Assembly: GCF_947489035.1 (NCBI RefSeq)
Contig: NZ_CANLCI010000033.1
Span: forward strand, 1 to 43,245
Source of the DNA: an uncultured Ferrimonas sp.
Lineage (GTDB): Bacteria > Pseudomonadota > Gammaproteobacteria > Enterobacterales > Shewanellaceae
DNA length: 43,245 bases
Reading direction: 5' to 3'
Part shown: one piece after another, positions 28,686-38,712 of the stretch
How the letters are laid out: each line of letters begins with the position of its first letter
How positions within the stretch are numbered: the first letter of the stretch is position 1
Program-made: the position numbers and the translations under genes
Notes under the pieces: generated by a model
Database searches by the model: none
Seen by the model: the letters and a program-made list of their open reading frames with translations, nothing else
Told to the model about the DNA's origin: nothing

Positions 28686-28884
28686 AAATTACCGTCCACA
28701 CATCGAGAATTCGCTGGTTGATCTTTTTTCTTGTTAAACCCAAGTCAACCGCACGCGTCTTAGAACGCCTTTCCCATGGCCAGTAGTCCATCTTTATCCC
28801 GACCAAATTTGTATTCGTTATCGTTGTTCGGTCATTCATCATTTTTGCCCTTCAGCCACCGCCAAACTGCGGCTGTCACTACGT
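28686..28884 (-). other. manB-wcaJ intergenic spacer
   Basis: 199 bases inside the leftward set, long enough for a separate promoter of wcaJ and the genes after it. TTGACT appears on the minus strand (28742-28747), but the sequence 17 bases on (AAGATC) is a poor -10. A six-base inverted repeat GGTTGA...TCAACC (28716-28750) surrounds an A/T run. No ops/JUMPstart element (GGCGGTAG) is visible. Confidence 0.3.
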
Positions 28885-30261
28885 TTAATGCCGTTGAAGT
28901 AGCTCAATAATTGTGGCGGTTTGTTGCTGCATGAGTGACGCATCCTGACGCGCCTCCACGTTTAATCGGACCACCGGTTCTGTATTAGAACGACGCAAAT
29001 TAAAGCGCCATTGGCCGTCGTCATTGCTGAAGCTCATGCTCAGCCCGTCAGTACGATCGATCTCATTCGCTTGCTCAGCAAAACACCGTTCAACAGCGGC
29101 AAGCGCAGCACTGGGATCGCCAAGAGTAAAGTTAAGCTCACCAGAGGAGGGGAAGGCGGTAATTCTGTCTGCCACCAACGCCGCTAGGGTTTGCCCTTTG
29201 CGACTGAGCAACTCACAGATCAGCAACCACGGGATCATGCCGCTGTCGCAATACCCAAATTCACGAAAATAGTGGTGGGCACTCATCTCGCCCCCGTAGA
29301 TGGCATCTTCTTGGCGCATCCGCTCTTTAATAAAGGCATGACCTGTTTTGGACATCACCGCTTGGCCGCCACAGGCTGCAACGATCTCTACCGTATTCCA
29401 AGTTAAGCGGGGATCGTGGATCACCTTGCTGCCCGGATGCTTGCGTACAAACGCTTCCGCCAGCAGGCCAACGATGTAATAGCCTTCGATAAATTGGCCG
29501 CGATGATCAAATAAAAAGCAGCGGTCAAAATCCCCATCCCAAGCAATGCCGATGTCCGCTTGATGCGCCAATACAGCAGCTGCGGTTGCTTGGCGCCGTT
29601 CAGGTAATAATGGATTAGGGATCCCGTTTGGGAAGTTGCCATCGGGTTGGTGGTGCACCTTGATAAACTGCAACGGCACCTTCAAATCGGCAAAACGTTG
29701 CTCTAGAGCATCAATCACATGGCCTGCCGCACCATTGCCGCTGTTGACCACTAACCGTAATGGTTGCAACTGCGCTGGTTCAATGTAACTGCATAGGTGC
29801 TTAATGTAGGCTGCTAGAGTATCTTGCTGCTGGTAACTACCAGCAGTGGTATCAATAAAGTCGTTGCCTTCCGCTAAGGCTTGAATCGCTTTTAAGCCGG
29901 TATCGCCAGAGATCGGTTTGCTGTGCTCCCTCACCAACTTCATGCCGTTGTAATCCATTGGGTTATGCGAAGCCGTAACGACAATGCCACCATCCACACC
30001 AAGGTGGCGGGTGGCAAAATAGATCTCCTCAGTACCCACCATACCAATGTCGATGACATTACAGCCGCTGGCCATCAGCCCTTCCGCCAGCGCCCGCTTT
30101 AATGATTCACTGGATAAGCGAATGTCACCGCCAATCACAACCTGCTTCGCTTGCAGGTATTGTGCGAACGCTCGGCCAATTCGGTAGGCGATCGCTTCGT
30201 TTAATTCGTCACCTAATCGGCCTCGAATGTCGTAGGCCTTAAAGCACGTAAGCCGTGTCAT
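28885..30261 (-). CDS. manB: Phosphomannomutase / phosphoglucomutase
   Basis: A 458-residue alpha-D-phosphohexomutase converting mannose-6-P to mannose-1-P for GDP-mannose. The phosphoserine loop is TASHNP (S98), the metal loop is WDGDFDR (D242, D244, D246), the sugar-specificity loop is [10 protein letters not shown], and the C-terminal phosphate-binding loop is [20 protein letters not shown] is typical of the bacterial PMM/PGM group. It lies 19 bases after manC. Confidence 0.95.
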   Translation of the reverse strand: MTRLTCFKAYDIRGRLGDELNEAIAYRIGRAFAQYLQAKQVVIGGDIRLSSESLKRALAEGLMASGCNVIDIGMVGTEEIYFATRHLGVDGGIVVTASHNPMDYNGMKLVREHSKPISGDTGLKAIQALAEGNDFIDTTAGSYQQQDTLAAYIKHLCSYIEPAQLQPLRLVVNSGNGAAGHVIDALEQRFADLKVPLQFIKVHHQPDGNFPNGIPNPLLPERRQATAAAVLAHQADIGIAWDGDFDRCFLFDHRGQFIEGYYIVGLLAEAFVRKHPGSKVIHDPRLTWNTVEIVAACGGQAVMSKTGHAFIKERMRQEDAIYGGEMSAHHYFREFGYCDSGMIPWLLICELLSRKGQTLAALVADRITAFPSSGELNFTLGDPSAALAAVERCFAEQANEIDRTDGLSMSFSNDDGQWRFNLRRSNTEPVVRLNVEARQDASLMQQQTATIIELLQRH

Positions 30262-30280
30262 CCCTTACACCCCGCCATCG

Positions 30281-31687
30281 TTACACTCTGCCGTAGTTAT
30301 CTTCAAAACGGATGATGTCGTCTTCACCCAAGTAAGAACCCGATTGCACTTCGATCAACTCCAGTGGCACTTTGCCGGGATTTTCTAGCGCGTGGACAAC
30401 CCCAACGGGGATGAAGGTGGATTCGTTCTCGGTCACTAAAAATGTTTCGTCACCGTTGGTGACCTTGGCTGTGCCAGAAACGACCACCCAGTGCTCAGCA
30501 CGGTGGTGGTGCATCTGCACACTGAGCTTAGCTCCGGGCTTAACGGTGATGTGTTTAACCTGATAACGCTGGCCATTATCGATGGAGTCGTAACAACCCC
30601 ACGGCCGGAACACTTTGCGATGGCACTCCAGTTCGTGCCGGTTTTGTCCTTTTAATTGCTCAACCAGATGCTTTACCTCTTGGGTGCGGCTTCGATCAGC
30701 CACCAGTAATACGTCTGGGGTATCCACCACCACGAGCCCATCCAGCCCAACGGCCGCAACTAAGCGCTCATCGCTGTGGATCAAGCAACCTTGTACGTCG
30801 TGCAACAGCGTATCTGCACGGATCGCATTGCCCTGTTCATTCTTAGGGGCCACATCCCATAATGCTGACCACGCCCCAATGTCGTTCCAATGCGCGTCCA
30901 GTGGCACCACTACTGCATCGGTGGTGCGCTCCATCACCGCGTAATCAATGGAATCCGATGGGCAGCGGGCAAAGGCTTTGGCATCAAGGCGAATGAAATC
31001 CAGATCATGCTCCGTGTTTGCCACCGCCTGCATGCACGCACTGGCAATGTCGGGGCGATGTCGGCGTAATTCCGCTAAATAACGGCTAGCCCGAAACAGA
31101 AACATGCCGCTGTTCCATAGGTACTCACCGCTATCAACATATTGCTGGGCGGTGTCTTGATTTGGCTTTTCAACAAATTCGCTGACTTGAAACCCTGGGG
31201 CTAGCGCGGCCCCACGGCGTATGTAACCGTAACCGGTGTGTGCGCTATCAGGCACTACACCGAAGGTCACTAACTTGCCCGATTTTGCCAGCGGGATGGC
31301 GGCACTCACGGTGTGGGTAAAGGTGTCGGCATCGCCGATAACGTGATCCGCAGCCAGCACCAAAAGCAGTGGATCTTGCTCGCTGTCGCTGAGCAACGAC
31401 GCCAGAGCCAATGCCGGAGCGGTATTACGGCCACAGGGTTCGAGAATAATCGATCCCATCTCGCCACCTAATGCACGCAACTGCTCGGCCGCAATAAAAC
31501 GGTGTTCCTCATTGCAGATCACCATAGGAGGGGCCGTAACCAATGCCGACAGCCGCAACAACGTTTGCTGCAACATGGTGTGTTCCCCTACTAATGGCAG
31601 GAACTGCTTAGGGAATTGAGTGCGCGATAATGGCCACAGCCTAGTACCACTGCCGCCAGCCAACACTACCGGAACCACCATCGTCAT
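30281..31687 (-). CDS. manC: Mannose-1-phosphate guanylyltransferase / mannose-6-phosphate isomerase
   Basis: A 468-residue type II bifunctional enzyme. The N-terminal nucleotidyltransferase has [20 protein letters not shown] (about 9-28), FVEKPN and NSGMFLF. The C-terminal cupin isomerase domain (about 350-468) has [40 protein letters not shown] and the [20 protein letters not shown] tail. Together with ManB it makes GDP-mannose, so mannose, or a sugar made from GDP-mannose, is likely in the polymer. It is the first gene of the leftward set, divergent from the flippase gene. Confidence 0.95.
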   Translation of the reverse strand: MTMVVPVVLAGGSGTRLWPLSRTQFPKQFLPLVGEHTMLQQTLLRLSALVTAPPMVICNEEHRFIAAEQLRALGGEMGSIILEPCGRNTAPALALASLLSDSEQDPLLLVLAADHVIGDADTFTHTVSAAIPLAKSGKLVTFGVVPDSAHTGYGYIRRGAALAPGFQVSEFVEKPNQDTAQQYVDSGEYLWNSGMFLFRASRYLAELRRHRPDIASACMQAVANTEHDLDFIRLDAKAFARCPSDSIDYAVMERTTDAVVVPLDAHWNDIGAWSALWDVAPKNEQGNAIRADTLLHDVQGCLIHSDERLVAAVGLDGLVVVDTPDVLLVADRSRTQEVKHLVEQLKGQNRHELECHRKVFRPWGCYDSIDNGQRYQVKHITVKPGAKLSVQMHHHRAEHWVVVSGTAKVTNGDETFLVTENESTFIPVGVVHALENPGKVPLELIEVQSGSYLGEDDIIRFEDNYGRV

Positions 31688-31822
31688 TATTTTTATTCTC
31701 CATCTATTACCCCTTTTCAGGGCCGGGCGCGTTATCTAAACCATAGACGGCTCCGCTCCTTTTGGTGGGCCATTTTTTTAGCCTTAATTCTGGGGCTTAG
31801 GTCTACACTTGATACTAAGAGC
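31688..31822. promoter_or_regulatory. Divergent promoter region of the EPS locus
   Basis: 135 bases between the divergent manC and flippase genes, so promoters for both EPS transcription units should be here. Rightward GATACT (31811-31816) is a possible -10; leftward no clear pair is seen. No GEMM aptamer core (GACGCAAAG) occurs here on either strand. Confidence 0.4.
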
Positions 31823-33103
31823 ATGTGCCATAGAGCGCAGGGGGAAGTGCAGTTGAAGGGAAGCGTGACGATCTCCATGATCGACCAAGGGCTTATCAGC
31901 GCCTTTAACTTCGCCATCAATTTGGCTTTGATCAAATGGTGGAGCCCTGAAGCCTTTGGGGTTTACTCCATTGTCTTCACTCTTAGCTTTGCCTTAATCA
32001 GTTTTCAAAACGCGCTGATCAACACCCCTTATGCCGTTTTAGTGCCCGCCAGCAAGCAACCACAAGCACTGCGCCATACCCTAACCATCAGCAACCTGCT
32101 TTTTTTAGTGCTGATCGCATTGGCCTGCCAGTTACTGCAACAACTGCCGCTGTTACAGCAAAGCCACAGCGGCGCTACTGCCATTACGGTGTTTTTCGTT
32201 ACTCGGTTACTGCGGGAGTACCTACGTTGCCGCTGGGCGGCGGAACTCAAACTGGGTCACGTGCTTATTGTTGATGCCCTATTTGTGCTGCTGTTTGGTT
32301 TAGCCTGCGCTGGCTGGGCAATCCTTTATGACTGGCAAACCCTGCGCCTCAGCACCCTATTATGGCTAATGAGCCTGTGCCAAATACTGGGGTCCGCGCA
32401 CTTACTGTGGCTTGAATGGCACTTACTGCGCCAAGCGCAATGGCGCAACCTCTTCAGTCAGTACGCACCGATTTGGCGGCAATCTCGTTGGTCACTGGTG
32501 GGCGTAACCACCACCGAACTGCAGAACCGTGGCTACATCTTTGTGGTGGGAGTGTTGTTTGGTGCCACAGTCGTTGGCTTTATCAATGCTGGCCGGGTGT
32601 TTTTTGGCCCATTAAACATTGTTACCTCTGCTTGGACTCGGGTGGCGAAACCCACTCTGGCTCGCTTATTCGGCGATAACGACACCAACCGCTTTTATCG
32701 GATCCTCAATCAAGGGCTCATGGCCTTTATCTTATTCAACCTGCTATTCAGTGGGCTGTTATGGCTGATGTGGCCTTGGGTTAATCAATACCTGATGGCC
32801 GATAACTACGCTGGGGTTGGCTGGGTTACCGCACAATGGGCATTGGCGACGTTGGTGTTCCATCTGCGCGCCACCGCCAGCGCCGCCGTACAAGCACAAA
32901 ATCGCTTTAAGCCTTTAGCTTTAACCACCCTTTGGGGGGCGGGTTTTGCCACACTCGCTTTGCTGATCATCGGCTGGCTGGGGCAATCTGAATGGGTGGT
33001 GTTGTCGGTGATTTTAGGCGAAGCGGTCGCGCTGCTATTGGTGTTTAAGCTGTTGTGGCCAATCCCAACGGCCTTCGCCAAGCCGGAGGCAAAGCATGGC
33101 TAA
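31823..33103 (+). CDS. Wzx-like polysaccharide flippase
   Basis: A protein of up to 426 residues with about 12 hydrophobic segments, of the MATE-like polysaccharide-transporter superfamily; it probably flips undecaprenyl-linked repeat units to the periplasm. The N-terminal helix begins VTISMIDQGLISAFNFAINL, and WWSPEAFGVYSIVFTLSFAL follows. Start uncertain: I give the ATG at 31823, but a TTG at 31853 (LKGSVTISMI) has AGGGGGA seven bases upstream and fits the family start better. It overlaps the next gene by eight bases. Confidence 0.82.
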   Translation: MCHRAQGEVQLKGSVTISMIDQGLISAFNFAINLALIKWWSPEAFGVYSIVFTLSFALISFQNALINTPYAVLVPASKQPQALRHTLTISNLLFLVLIALACQLLQQLPLLQQSHSGATAITVFFVTRLLREYLRCRWAAELKLGHVLIVDALFVLLFGLACAGWAILYDWQTLRLSTLLWLMSLCQILGSAHLLWLEWHLLRQAQWRNLFSQYAPIWRQSRWSLVGVTTTELQNRGYIFVVGVLFGATVVGFINAGRVFFGPLNIVTSAWTRVAKPTLARLFGDNDTNRFYRILNQGLMAFILFNLLFSGLLWLMWPWVNQYLMADNYAGVGWVTAQWALATLVFHLRATASAAVQAQNRFKPLALTTLWGAGFATLALLIIGWLGQSEWVVLSVILGEAVALLLVFKLLWPIPTAFAKPEAKHG

Positions 33104-34409
33104 CCGTTTTTTCAGCTGGTTTGTCGCAACCAATGCCTGGGGATTTACCCTCAACAACCGCTTGGCGATCATCATCATTGCGTTGGTGAGCGCCAGCTCC
33201 TTTGATGCACTAACTCCGCAACTGGAAGCCGCTACCGAACTTGAAGATCTCGATGTCGGCGATCACGCCAGCAATACCTCATCCGGTAACAAGTTTAATC
33301 AGATCTTCTGGATCGGCCTGATGGGCCTTTCGGGGATCTCGATACTGCGGGATCCACAACGATTCCGGCAGATTATTCTCACCCAATGGCCACTAATGAT
33401 TTTGATTCTGTTAGCACTCAGCAGCTTCTTGTGGGCGCTGGCACCGGGGATCACCATTCGCCGCTCGGTATTGCTGACCTTTGTGATGACCTCCATCCTT
33501 GTTGGCGCCTGCTACTTGCGCGATCCCTATCAGCTGCCTCTGATTGTCTATCGCGTTGGCACCATCGCCCTTGGGCTCGACTTCATCGCCATTGGTTTAG
33601 GCAGCTTTGATATTGAGGGCTATTTCTATGGGATCCACGGCCACAAAAATGTGATGGGTGCCGTGGCCTTGAAGGCGCTGTTTTTTGGGATCGCGGTGCG
33701 GCTGTTATTAAAGAGCAAAATAAACCTGCTCTATAACACCCTGTATTTATTGGCGTGGTTTGGGCTGTTGATTATCTCGGTTTCAAAAACGTCGATTGGG
33801 CTGTTCTTTATCGTGCCGATCCTGGTGTTTAGTGCCCACTTAGTCGCGAACTACTTCAAAGTAAATCTGGGGTTACTGCTGTTGTCTATCAGCGCCTTAC
33901 TGGTACTGGCGGTATTCATGGCGTTGCAATGGTCGGATTGGCACATCAAGCAGTTCTTAGCGCAATTTATGTCGGACCCTGGTTTTACTGGCCGCGATTA
34001 CATCTGGGCCTTTGTGCTCGAGCAGATAGATAAACGCTGGTTGCTGGGCCATGGCTATGGCTCCTTCTGGGGCATTGGCTTGCACTCGCCCAACATTGTT
34101 TTTGGCCAAGGCTTTCTAACCCTGCTGAATCAAGGCCACAACGGCTACATGGATCTGATGGCCAAACTGGGGGTGGTTGGCTTAGGGGTGTACTTGCTCG
34201 CTCTTGTGCAGTTCGCCCGCCAGTCCGGCGCCATACAACGCTTGCACCCCGGCTTATTTTCTCTCAGCTGGGTTCTATTATTACTGACGCTACTGCACAA
34301 CATTACGGAAAGCAGCCTCATGCGCGGCAGCCATTCGCTGTGGGTGATCCAACTGCTGATGCTGGCACTTATTGCCCGCCTATATATGGACAAGGAGAAA
34401 ACACGATGA
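33096..34409 (+). CDS. Wzy-like polymerase / O-antigen ligase family protein
   Basis: A 437-residue membrane protein with 10 or more hydrophobic segments and a large periplasmic loop in about 260-355. GFTGRDYIWAFVLEQIDKRW, GHGYGSFWG and LNQGHNGYMDLMAKLGVVGL match the PF04932-type ligase/polymerase motif in the late loop. Between a flippase and transferase genes, a repeat-unit polymerase is the likely role. A GGAGG precedes the ATG. The stop overlaps the GT2 start (ATGA). Confidence 0.82.
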   Translation: MANRFFSWFVATNAWGFTLNNRLAIIIIALVSASSFDALTPQLEAATELEDLDVGDHASNTSSGNKFNQIFWIGLMGLSGISILRDPQRFRQIILTQWPLMILILLALSSFLWALAPGITIRRSVLLTFVMTSILVGACYLRDPYQLPLIVYRVGTIALGLDFIAIGLGSFDIEGYFYGIHGHKNVMGAVALKALFFGIAVRLLLKSKINLLYNTLYLLAWFGLLIISVSKTSIGLFFIVPILVFSAHLVANYFKVNLGLLLLSISALLVLAVFMALQWSDWHIKQFLAQFMSDPGFTGRDYIWAFVLEQIDKRWLLGHGYGSFWGIGLHSPNIVFGQGFLTLLNQGHNGYMDLMAKLGVVGLGVYLLALVQFARQSGAIQRLHPGLFSLSWVLLLLTLLHNITESSLMRGSHSLWVIQLLMLALIARLYMDKEKTR

Positions 34410-35308
34410 CCACTCGGGTTTGTGTCTGCTTATGCACCTTCAAACGGCCGCAATTGATCGACACTCTCAACAGCATTGACGCACAACAGCTGCCTGAAAA
34501 CGTAACGCTGACGCTATCCATTGCCGATAACGATGCGGCGGGATCGGGCCGTGCCATTGTGGAGCAGTTCCGACAACAAAGTGACATGGAAGTGCACTAC
34601 GAGATCCAGCCGGAAAAGAACATCTCTTGCGCGCGCAACACCACCGTTAAAAATGCCCAAGGAGACTGGTTGGTGTTTGTGGATGACGATGAATTTGCCG
34701 AACCCGATTGGATAGCCAAGCTGCTTGAGTGTGCCGAACAGCATCAAGCGGACGTGGTGCTAGGCAAAGTGGTGATCCACTACCCTAAGCACACGCCGCA
34801 GTGGATCCTCGACGGCGACTACTTTCATAAGCACACCCCAGTAACCGGCACCGTCGTGACAGTCGGCTCAACCTGTAACGCCTTGGTTCGTGCCAGCTGC
34901 CTGCCCGATCCACAAGCGCCCTTTGATCTGAATTACGGCATTACTGGCGGTGGCGATACCCATTTTTTCAGTCGCATCCACCGCAGTGGTGGCCGCATCG
35001 TCACGTGCCGTGAAGCGGTGGTGTCCGAAACCGTTGAGGATGATCGCCTTAACCGCGATTACCTGATCCGCAAAGCCACCCGCATTGGCGAAACCTACGC
35101 CATGATCTTCTTCTGCAAGCTCTCCCCCTTAGCCAAAGCACTGCAGTTCAGCCGGGCTGGAGTTCAAGCTGGGGTTGCTGGGCTGTTCGCTCTACTGCTT
35201 ACCCCCTTTGGCAGTAAGCGCAGCTTCAAATATGAAATGGTAATGCGATCCAATTGGGGCAAAGTCCGTTTCTTTATGAACACCCCTCCCGTTGAAATCT
35301 ATAAATAG
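34406..35308 (+). CDS. Family 2 glycosyltransferase
   Basis: A 300-residue GT-A fold transferase. It starts TTRVCVCLCTFKRPQLIDTL; the DXD-type nucleotide-sugar motif is VFVDDDEFAEPDW (near residues 90-102); the acceptor region is FDLNYGITGGGDTHFFSRIH; the C-terminus is hydrophobic near 250-275. I start at the ATG at 34406, which follows AAGGAG and overlaps the previous stop; the frame is open upstream to 34340 but only within the polymerase gene. The sugar is unknown. Confidence 0.88.
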   Translation: MTTRVCVCLCTFKRPQLIDTLNSIDAQQLPENVTLTLSIADNDAAGSGRAIVEQFRQQSDMEVHYEIQPEKNISCARNTTVKNAQGDWLVFVDDDEFAEPDWIAKLLECAEQHQADVVLGKVVIHYPKHTPQWILDGDYFHKHTPVTGTVVTVGSTCNALVRASCLPDPQAPFDLNYGITGGGDTHFFSRIHRSGGRIVTCREAVVSETVEDDRLNRDYLIRKATRIGETYAMIFFCKLSPLAKALQFSRAGVQAGVAGLFALLLTPFGSKRSFKYEMVMRSNWGKVRFFMNTPPVEIYK

Positions 35309-35317
35309 GAACTGACC

Positions 35318-37141
35318 ATGCGGGTTTTGCACGTTGTCCGCCAATTTTCCCCAGCCATGGGCGGCTTAGAGAATTTCGTCAAATCATTAGTGTTGGAGCA
35401 ACGCCAACAAGGGTTAGATGCTCAAGTGTTAACCCTTGATCGGATCTTTCACCAAAACGATCCCGCCCTGCCCCATCAAGACACCATTGATGGGATCCCA
35501 GTGCATCGCATCCCTTACCGAGGCAGTTACAAATACCCGATTGCCCCAACGGTACTGAAGCACTTAAGCAACGTGGATTTAGTGCATGTGCACGGGGTCG
35601 ATTTCTTTGCCGATTTTCTGGCCCTTACCGCGATAAAGCATCAACGCAAAATGGTGCTGTCGACCCACGGCGGTTTCTTCCATACCCCTTATGCCAGTAA
35701 GTTAAAGCAGCTGTACTTCCACAGCATCACGCGGCTGTCCCTCAAGGCCTATCTGCAGGTATTCGCCTGCAGCAATAATGATTACCAACGCTTCCAGCCC
35801 ATTTGCGCCAGCCGCTTAAGTTTAATTGAGAATGGGGTCGATACCGCCAAGTTTGCCGATGCCGGCAGCCCCGAACATCAAGCCACTATGGTGTTTATTG
35901 GCCGCTTCTCTGACAACAAGCGCGTTGATAAATTAGTGGCCACCATGGCCGCACTGCGACAACACAACCCCAAAGCCAAACTCAAAGTGATTGGCAAGGA
36001 TTGGGATGGCAATCAGCAGCGGTTAACACAACAAATCGACCAGCTGCAGCTGGCTAACCAAGTCGAGATCCTCACTGGGCTGGCCGATGAGCAAGTGAAG
36101 GCGCAAGTCGCCAGCGCCAGCTACATCATTAGCGCCTCAGAATATGAAGGCTTTGGCTTAACCTTAATAGAAGGCATGGCCGGTGGCCTGCTGCCCTTAG
36201 CTTCTTCGATCCCCAGCTTTGAACGCATCATCAGCGAAGCCAAACTGGGGCAAGTGGTTAACTTTGATGATCCTGAAACCGCCGCCAAACAGATCAATGG
36301 CTATATGCAGCAGGCACAAGAAAGCTACCCGGCATTGCGCCAACAGGCGATGCAACGCGCAGCGGTATACGCTTGGCCAAGCGTGGCACAAAAGTTCAGC
36401 CAAGCGTATCAGCAGCTGGAACAGCGCCCCCGCACTTTACAAGGGGTAACCATGGACAGCCGCCATGGCGCCGCCATTGTTGAAGCACTGGATAGCACCA
36501 TCGCCAACCGACAACCGTTGATCATGGCTTACGCCAATGCTCACACCATCAACCTGGCCCGCCACAACCATGATTTCCGGCAACTGCTTAATCGCTGTTT
36601 GGTGGTGAATGACGGCTTGGGCGTGACCTTGGCCAGCAAATGGAAGTACGGCCAAGGTTTCTGTGAAAACTTAAATGGCACCGACTTTACGCCGCGCTAC
36701 CTTGCCGAAAGCCAACAGCCGCTGCGGATATTTTTACTCGGCGCCAAGCCAGACAGTGTGCAACGCTGTTTTGATGTGTGGCAGCAGCAATTTCCACAAC
36801 ACCAGTTTGTTGGCTACCACCATGGCTACTTCGACAGCAATCAAGCCATCTGCGAGCAGATCAAAGCCAGCGACGCCAACCTGGTGATTGTGGCCATGGG
36901 CAACCCCTTGCAAGAACAGTGGCTGGATAGCCACCTTGCCGACACTGGTGCCACTTTAGGGATCGGCGTTGGGGCCCTGTTTGACTTTACCGCCGGTAAC
37001 GTGCGCCGTGCCCCTAACTGGATCCGCCGTATCAATGCCGAATGGCTGTACCGCTTAGTGCAAGAACCCAAACGGATGTGGCGCCGTTACCTGCTTGGCA
37101 ACCTCACCTTCCTCTATAACAGCTGGGGGGATAACACATGA
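35318..37141 (+). CDS. GT4-GT26 (WecG/TagA/CpsF) fusion glycosyltransferase
   Basis: A 607-residue protein with two complete transferase domains. Residues 1 to about 370 are GT4: N-terminal VVRQFSPAMGGLENFVKSLV, donor-site ASEYEGFGLTLIEGMAGGLL near 272-292. Residues about 390-595 are GT26, the WecG/TagA/CpsF family: LVVNDGLGVTLASK near 427, GNPLQEQW near 528-535, IGVGALFDFTAGNVRRAPNW and the final EWLYRLVQEPKRMWRRYL. It could add two successive sugars to the lipid-linked repeat. It overlaps the next gene by four bases. Confidence 0.9.
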   Translation: MRVLHVVRQFSPAMGGLENFVKSLVLEQRQQGLDAQVLTLDRIFHQNDPALPHQDTIDGIPVHRIPYRGSYKYPIAPTVLKHLSNVDLVHVHGVDFFADFLALTAIKHQRKMVLSTHGGFFHTPYASKLKQLYFHSITRLSLKAYLQVFACSNNDYQRFQPICASRLSLIENGVDTAKFADAGSPEHQATMVFIGRFSDNKRVDKLVATMAALRQHNPKAKLKVIGKDWDGNQQRLTQQIDQLQLANQVEILTGLADEQVKAQVASASYIISASEYEGFGLTLIEGMAGGLLPLASSIPSFERIISEAKLGQVVNFDDPETAAKQINGYMQQAQESYPALRQQAMQRAAVYAWPSVAQKFSQAYQQLEQRPRTLQGVTMDSRHGAAIVEALDSTIANRQPLIMAYANAHTINLARHNHDFRQLLNRCLVVNDGLGVTLASKWKYGQGFCENLNGTDFTPRYLAESQQPLRIFLLGAKPDSVQRCFDVWQQQFPQHQFVGYHHGYFDSNQAICEQIKASDANLVIVAMGNPLQEQWLDSHLADTGATLGIGVGALFDFTAGNVRRAPNWIRRINAEWLYRLVQEPKRMWRRYLLGNLTFLYNSWGDNT

Positions 37142-38322
37142 CCCAGCAGCCACCGCAGCGGCGCTGTGTGCTGCATATTGCCGTTGAGTACCCTTCACTG
37201 AATCGCAGCACCAATACCCCGGCGGTACGCAACTTCATCCGCTCTAACCCACTGGTGGACTATCGAGTCTTTGCCCTACGCCGCACCGCCAACCCACTGA
37301 GCTGCAATGCTCTCGCTGGCGATGACGAGGGGGATAACCACGTTACCTCTATGAAATACTGGGGCTTACCCTATGGGATCTTGCTGTTTCTGAGCATGAC
37401 TTTGGTCGCTTGGCGCATTTGGCGCACGGTGAAGAAAGAGCAACGGCAGATCGCCATGGTGCACGCCCATAAGTTCAGTTTTGAAGGGATCGCGGGCTGG
37501 TGGCTGGCGCGCTGGCTAAAGGTGCCTTTAGCCCTTTCCGTTCGCGGCGAAGCGGAACAAAAAACCTTGCGCTACAAACCCCATTATCGCCGCTTCTTTC
37601 AGCGACAACTGCGCGATTGTCAGCGGCTTTATTATGTCTCTGCGTGGTTTAAGCCGATCATTCAGCAGCACTTCAAGTTGGCCGAACCCAAGCAAAAGTT
37701 GCTCCCCAACTTCGTTGCCCAACGAGAGTGGCCACAACAAACCGCCTTTGAATCAAACCGGCTTATCAGCATCATGGATCTGAATGTGCTCGATAAGAAA
37801 GGCTTGCCGCAGCTGCTGCAGGCCATTGCTGCACTGCGATCCACGCAGCCCAACCTGCAGTTAGATATTGTTGGTGGCGGCTTTACTACAGCAAACCATC
37901 GCGCCCAACAGTTGATCCAGCAACACAAGCTAGGCGATTGCGTGCACCTGCTGGGCGCCATGAATAACGCCGAACTGCTGCACGCGCTGCCAAACTATGC
38001 CGCGATGGTCTTACCCAGTCGCAATGAGACCTTTGGCATGGCGTATGTCGAAGCATTACTCAGCGGCGTGCCAGTAATGTATTCCCGCAATACCGGCATC
38101 GATGGCTTTTTAGAGGGGATAGAAGCTTGTGTCGGCGCCGAGCCAAACAGCAGCGAATCCATCGCGACGGCCATCACCACGCTACTGCAACATCAACAAC
38201 AGTGGCGCCACTGGCTGGCGGCCAATCAGTCACTGGTGTTGCAGCGTTTTGAGCGGCAACACTACATTGATGAGTACAACCAAAGTTTCGATTTACTGCC
38301 AAAGATCGGCACGCCCCCTTAA
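37138..38322 (+). CDS. Family 4 glycosyltransferase
   Basis: A 394-residue GT-B transferase. It begins CVLHIAVEYPSLNRSTNTPA; there is a hydrophobic stretch near 78-95 (YGILLFLSMTLVAW) that may touch the membrane; the GT4 donor site is SRNETFGMAYVEALLSGVPV near 294-313. The ATG overlaps the previous stop (ATGA) after GGGGGA. It is the last gene of the rightward EPS set. Donor and acceptor are unknown. Confidence 0.87.
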   Translation: MTQQPPQRRCVLHIAVEYPSLNRSTNTPAVRNFIRSNPLVDYRVFALRRTANPLSCNALAGDDEGDNHVTSMKYWGLPYGILLFLSMTLVAWRIWRTVKKEQRQIAMVHAHKFSFEGIAGWWLARWLKVPLALSVRGEAEQKTLRYKPHYRRFFQRQLRDCQRLYYVSAWFKPIIQQHFKLAEPKQKLLPNFVAQREWPQQTAFESNRLISIMDLNVLDKKGLPQLLQAIAALRSTQPNLQLDIVGGGFTTANHRAQQLIQQHKLGDCVHLLGAMNNAELLHALPNYAAMVLPSRNETFGMAYVEALLSGVPVMYSRNTGIDGFLEGIEACVGAEPNSSESIATAITTLLQHQQQWRHWLAANQSLVLQRFERQHYIDEYNQSFDLLPKIGTPP

Positions 38323-38628
38323 TCCAGCCAATCCCCTTTCCTTGGCGCACTCGTTCGTTGCGTCGTTGCACTAAGCAAAACCATTGTTTGTGTGCCGGCT
38401 CCGCTAAGTGGCAGATATTTACAGTGCTTCCCCCGACTCCAGCCCCTCAACACCTGTGCAAATGGGCAGCAGAACACACCAAAGCGAACAGAAAACGAAC
38501 ACTTGAACCGATCTTGGTCACAAAACACACACTCAGCAATGATTGCAGAAGTGACTGTTTTTGATTAAAAAACAGCCCAGATTCGTTCAAAAACCGGTGA
38601 ACATTCTAATTTATTCAATTGAGAGCAC
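38323..38628 (+). other. Non-coding gap after the EPS gene set
   Basis: The first half of a 585-base gap. It holds no convincing gene. An A/T hairpin CTGTTTTT / AAAAAACAG (38555-38575) could be a weak terminator. TTCGTT (38582-38587), 17 bases, TCTAAT (38605-38610) is a possible, weak promoter for the riboswitch transcript. Confidence 0.35.
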
Positions 38629-38712
38629 CTAGCAACTGGGGCAGTCTGAGCTCGCCTTCGAGGCACATTCACTGGATTTTCCCCTAAGCTTCCAGTGCTA
38701 GTTTTTAATTTT
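38629..38712 (+). other. Structured element with terminal U-tract upstream of the aptamer
   Basis: CTAGCAACTGG (38629-38639) pairs with CCAGTGCTAG (38692-38701) with one bulge, and is followed by TTTTTAATTTT. Inside, GCCT-TCG-AGGC forms a small hairpin (about 38654-38664), and CACTGG (38670-38675) competes for the same CCAGTG. This could be a terminator for upstream transcription or part of the riboswitch leader. No known family recognised. Confidence 0.45.

Noticed and set aside
28716..28750. Terminator or operator at the GGTTGA...TCAACC inverted repeat upstream of wcaJ
   Set aside because: Only six-base arms with a 23-base A/T loop and no T tract in the correct place; too weak to call.
31688..31822. 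ops/JUMPstart element or a second GEMM riboswitch upstream of the EPS genes
   Set aside because: Neither GGCGGTAG nor GACGCAAAG (or their complements) is found in this gap or in 28686-28884.
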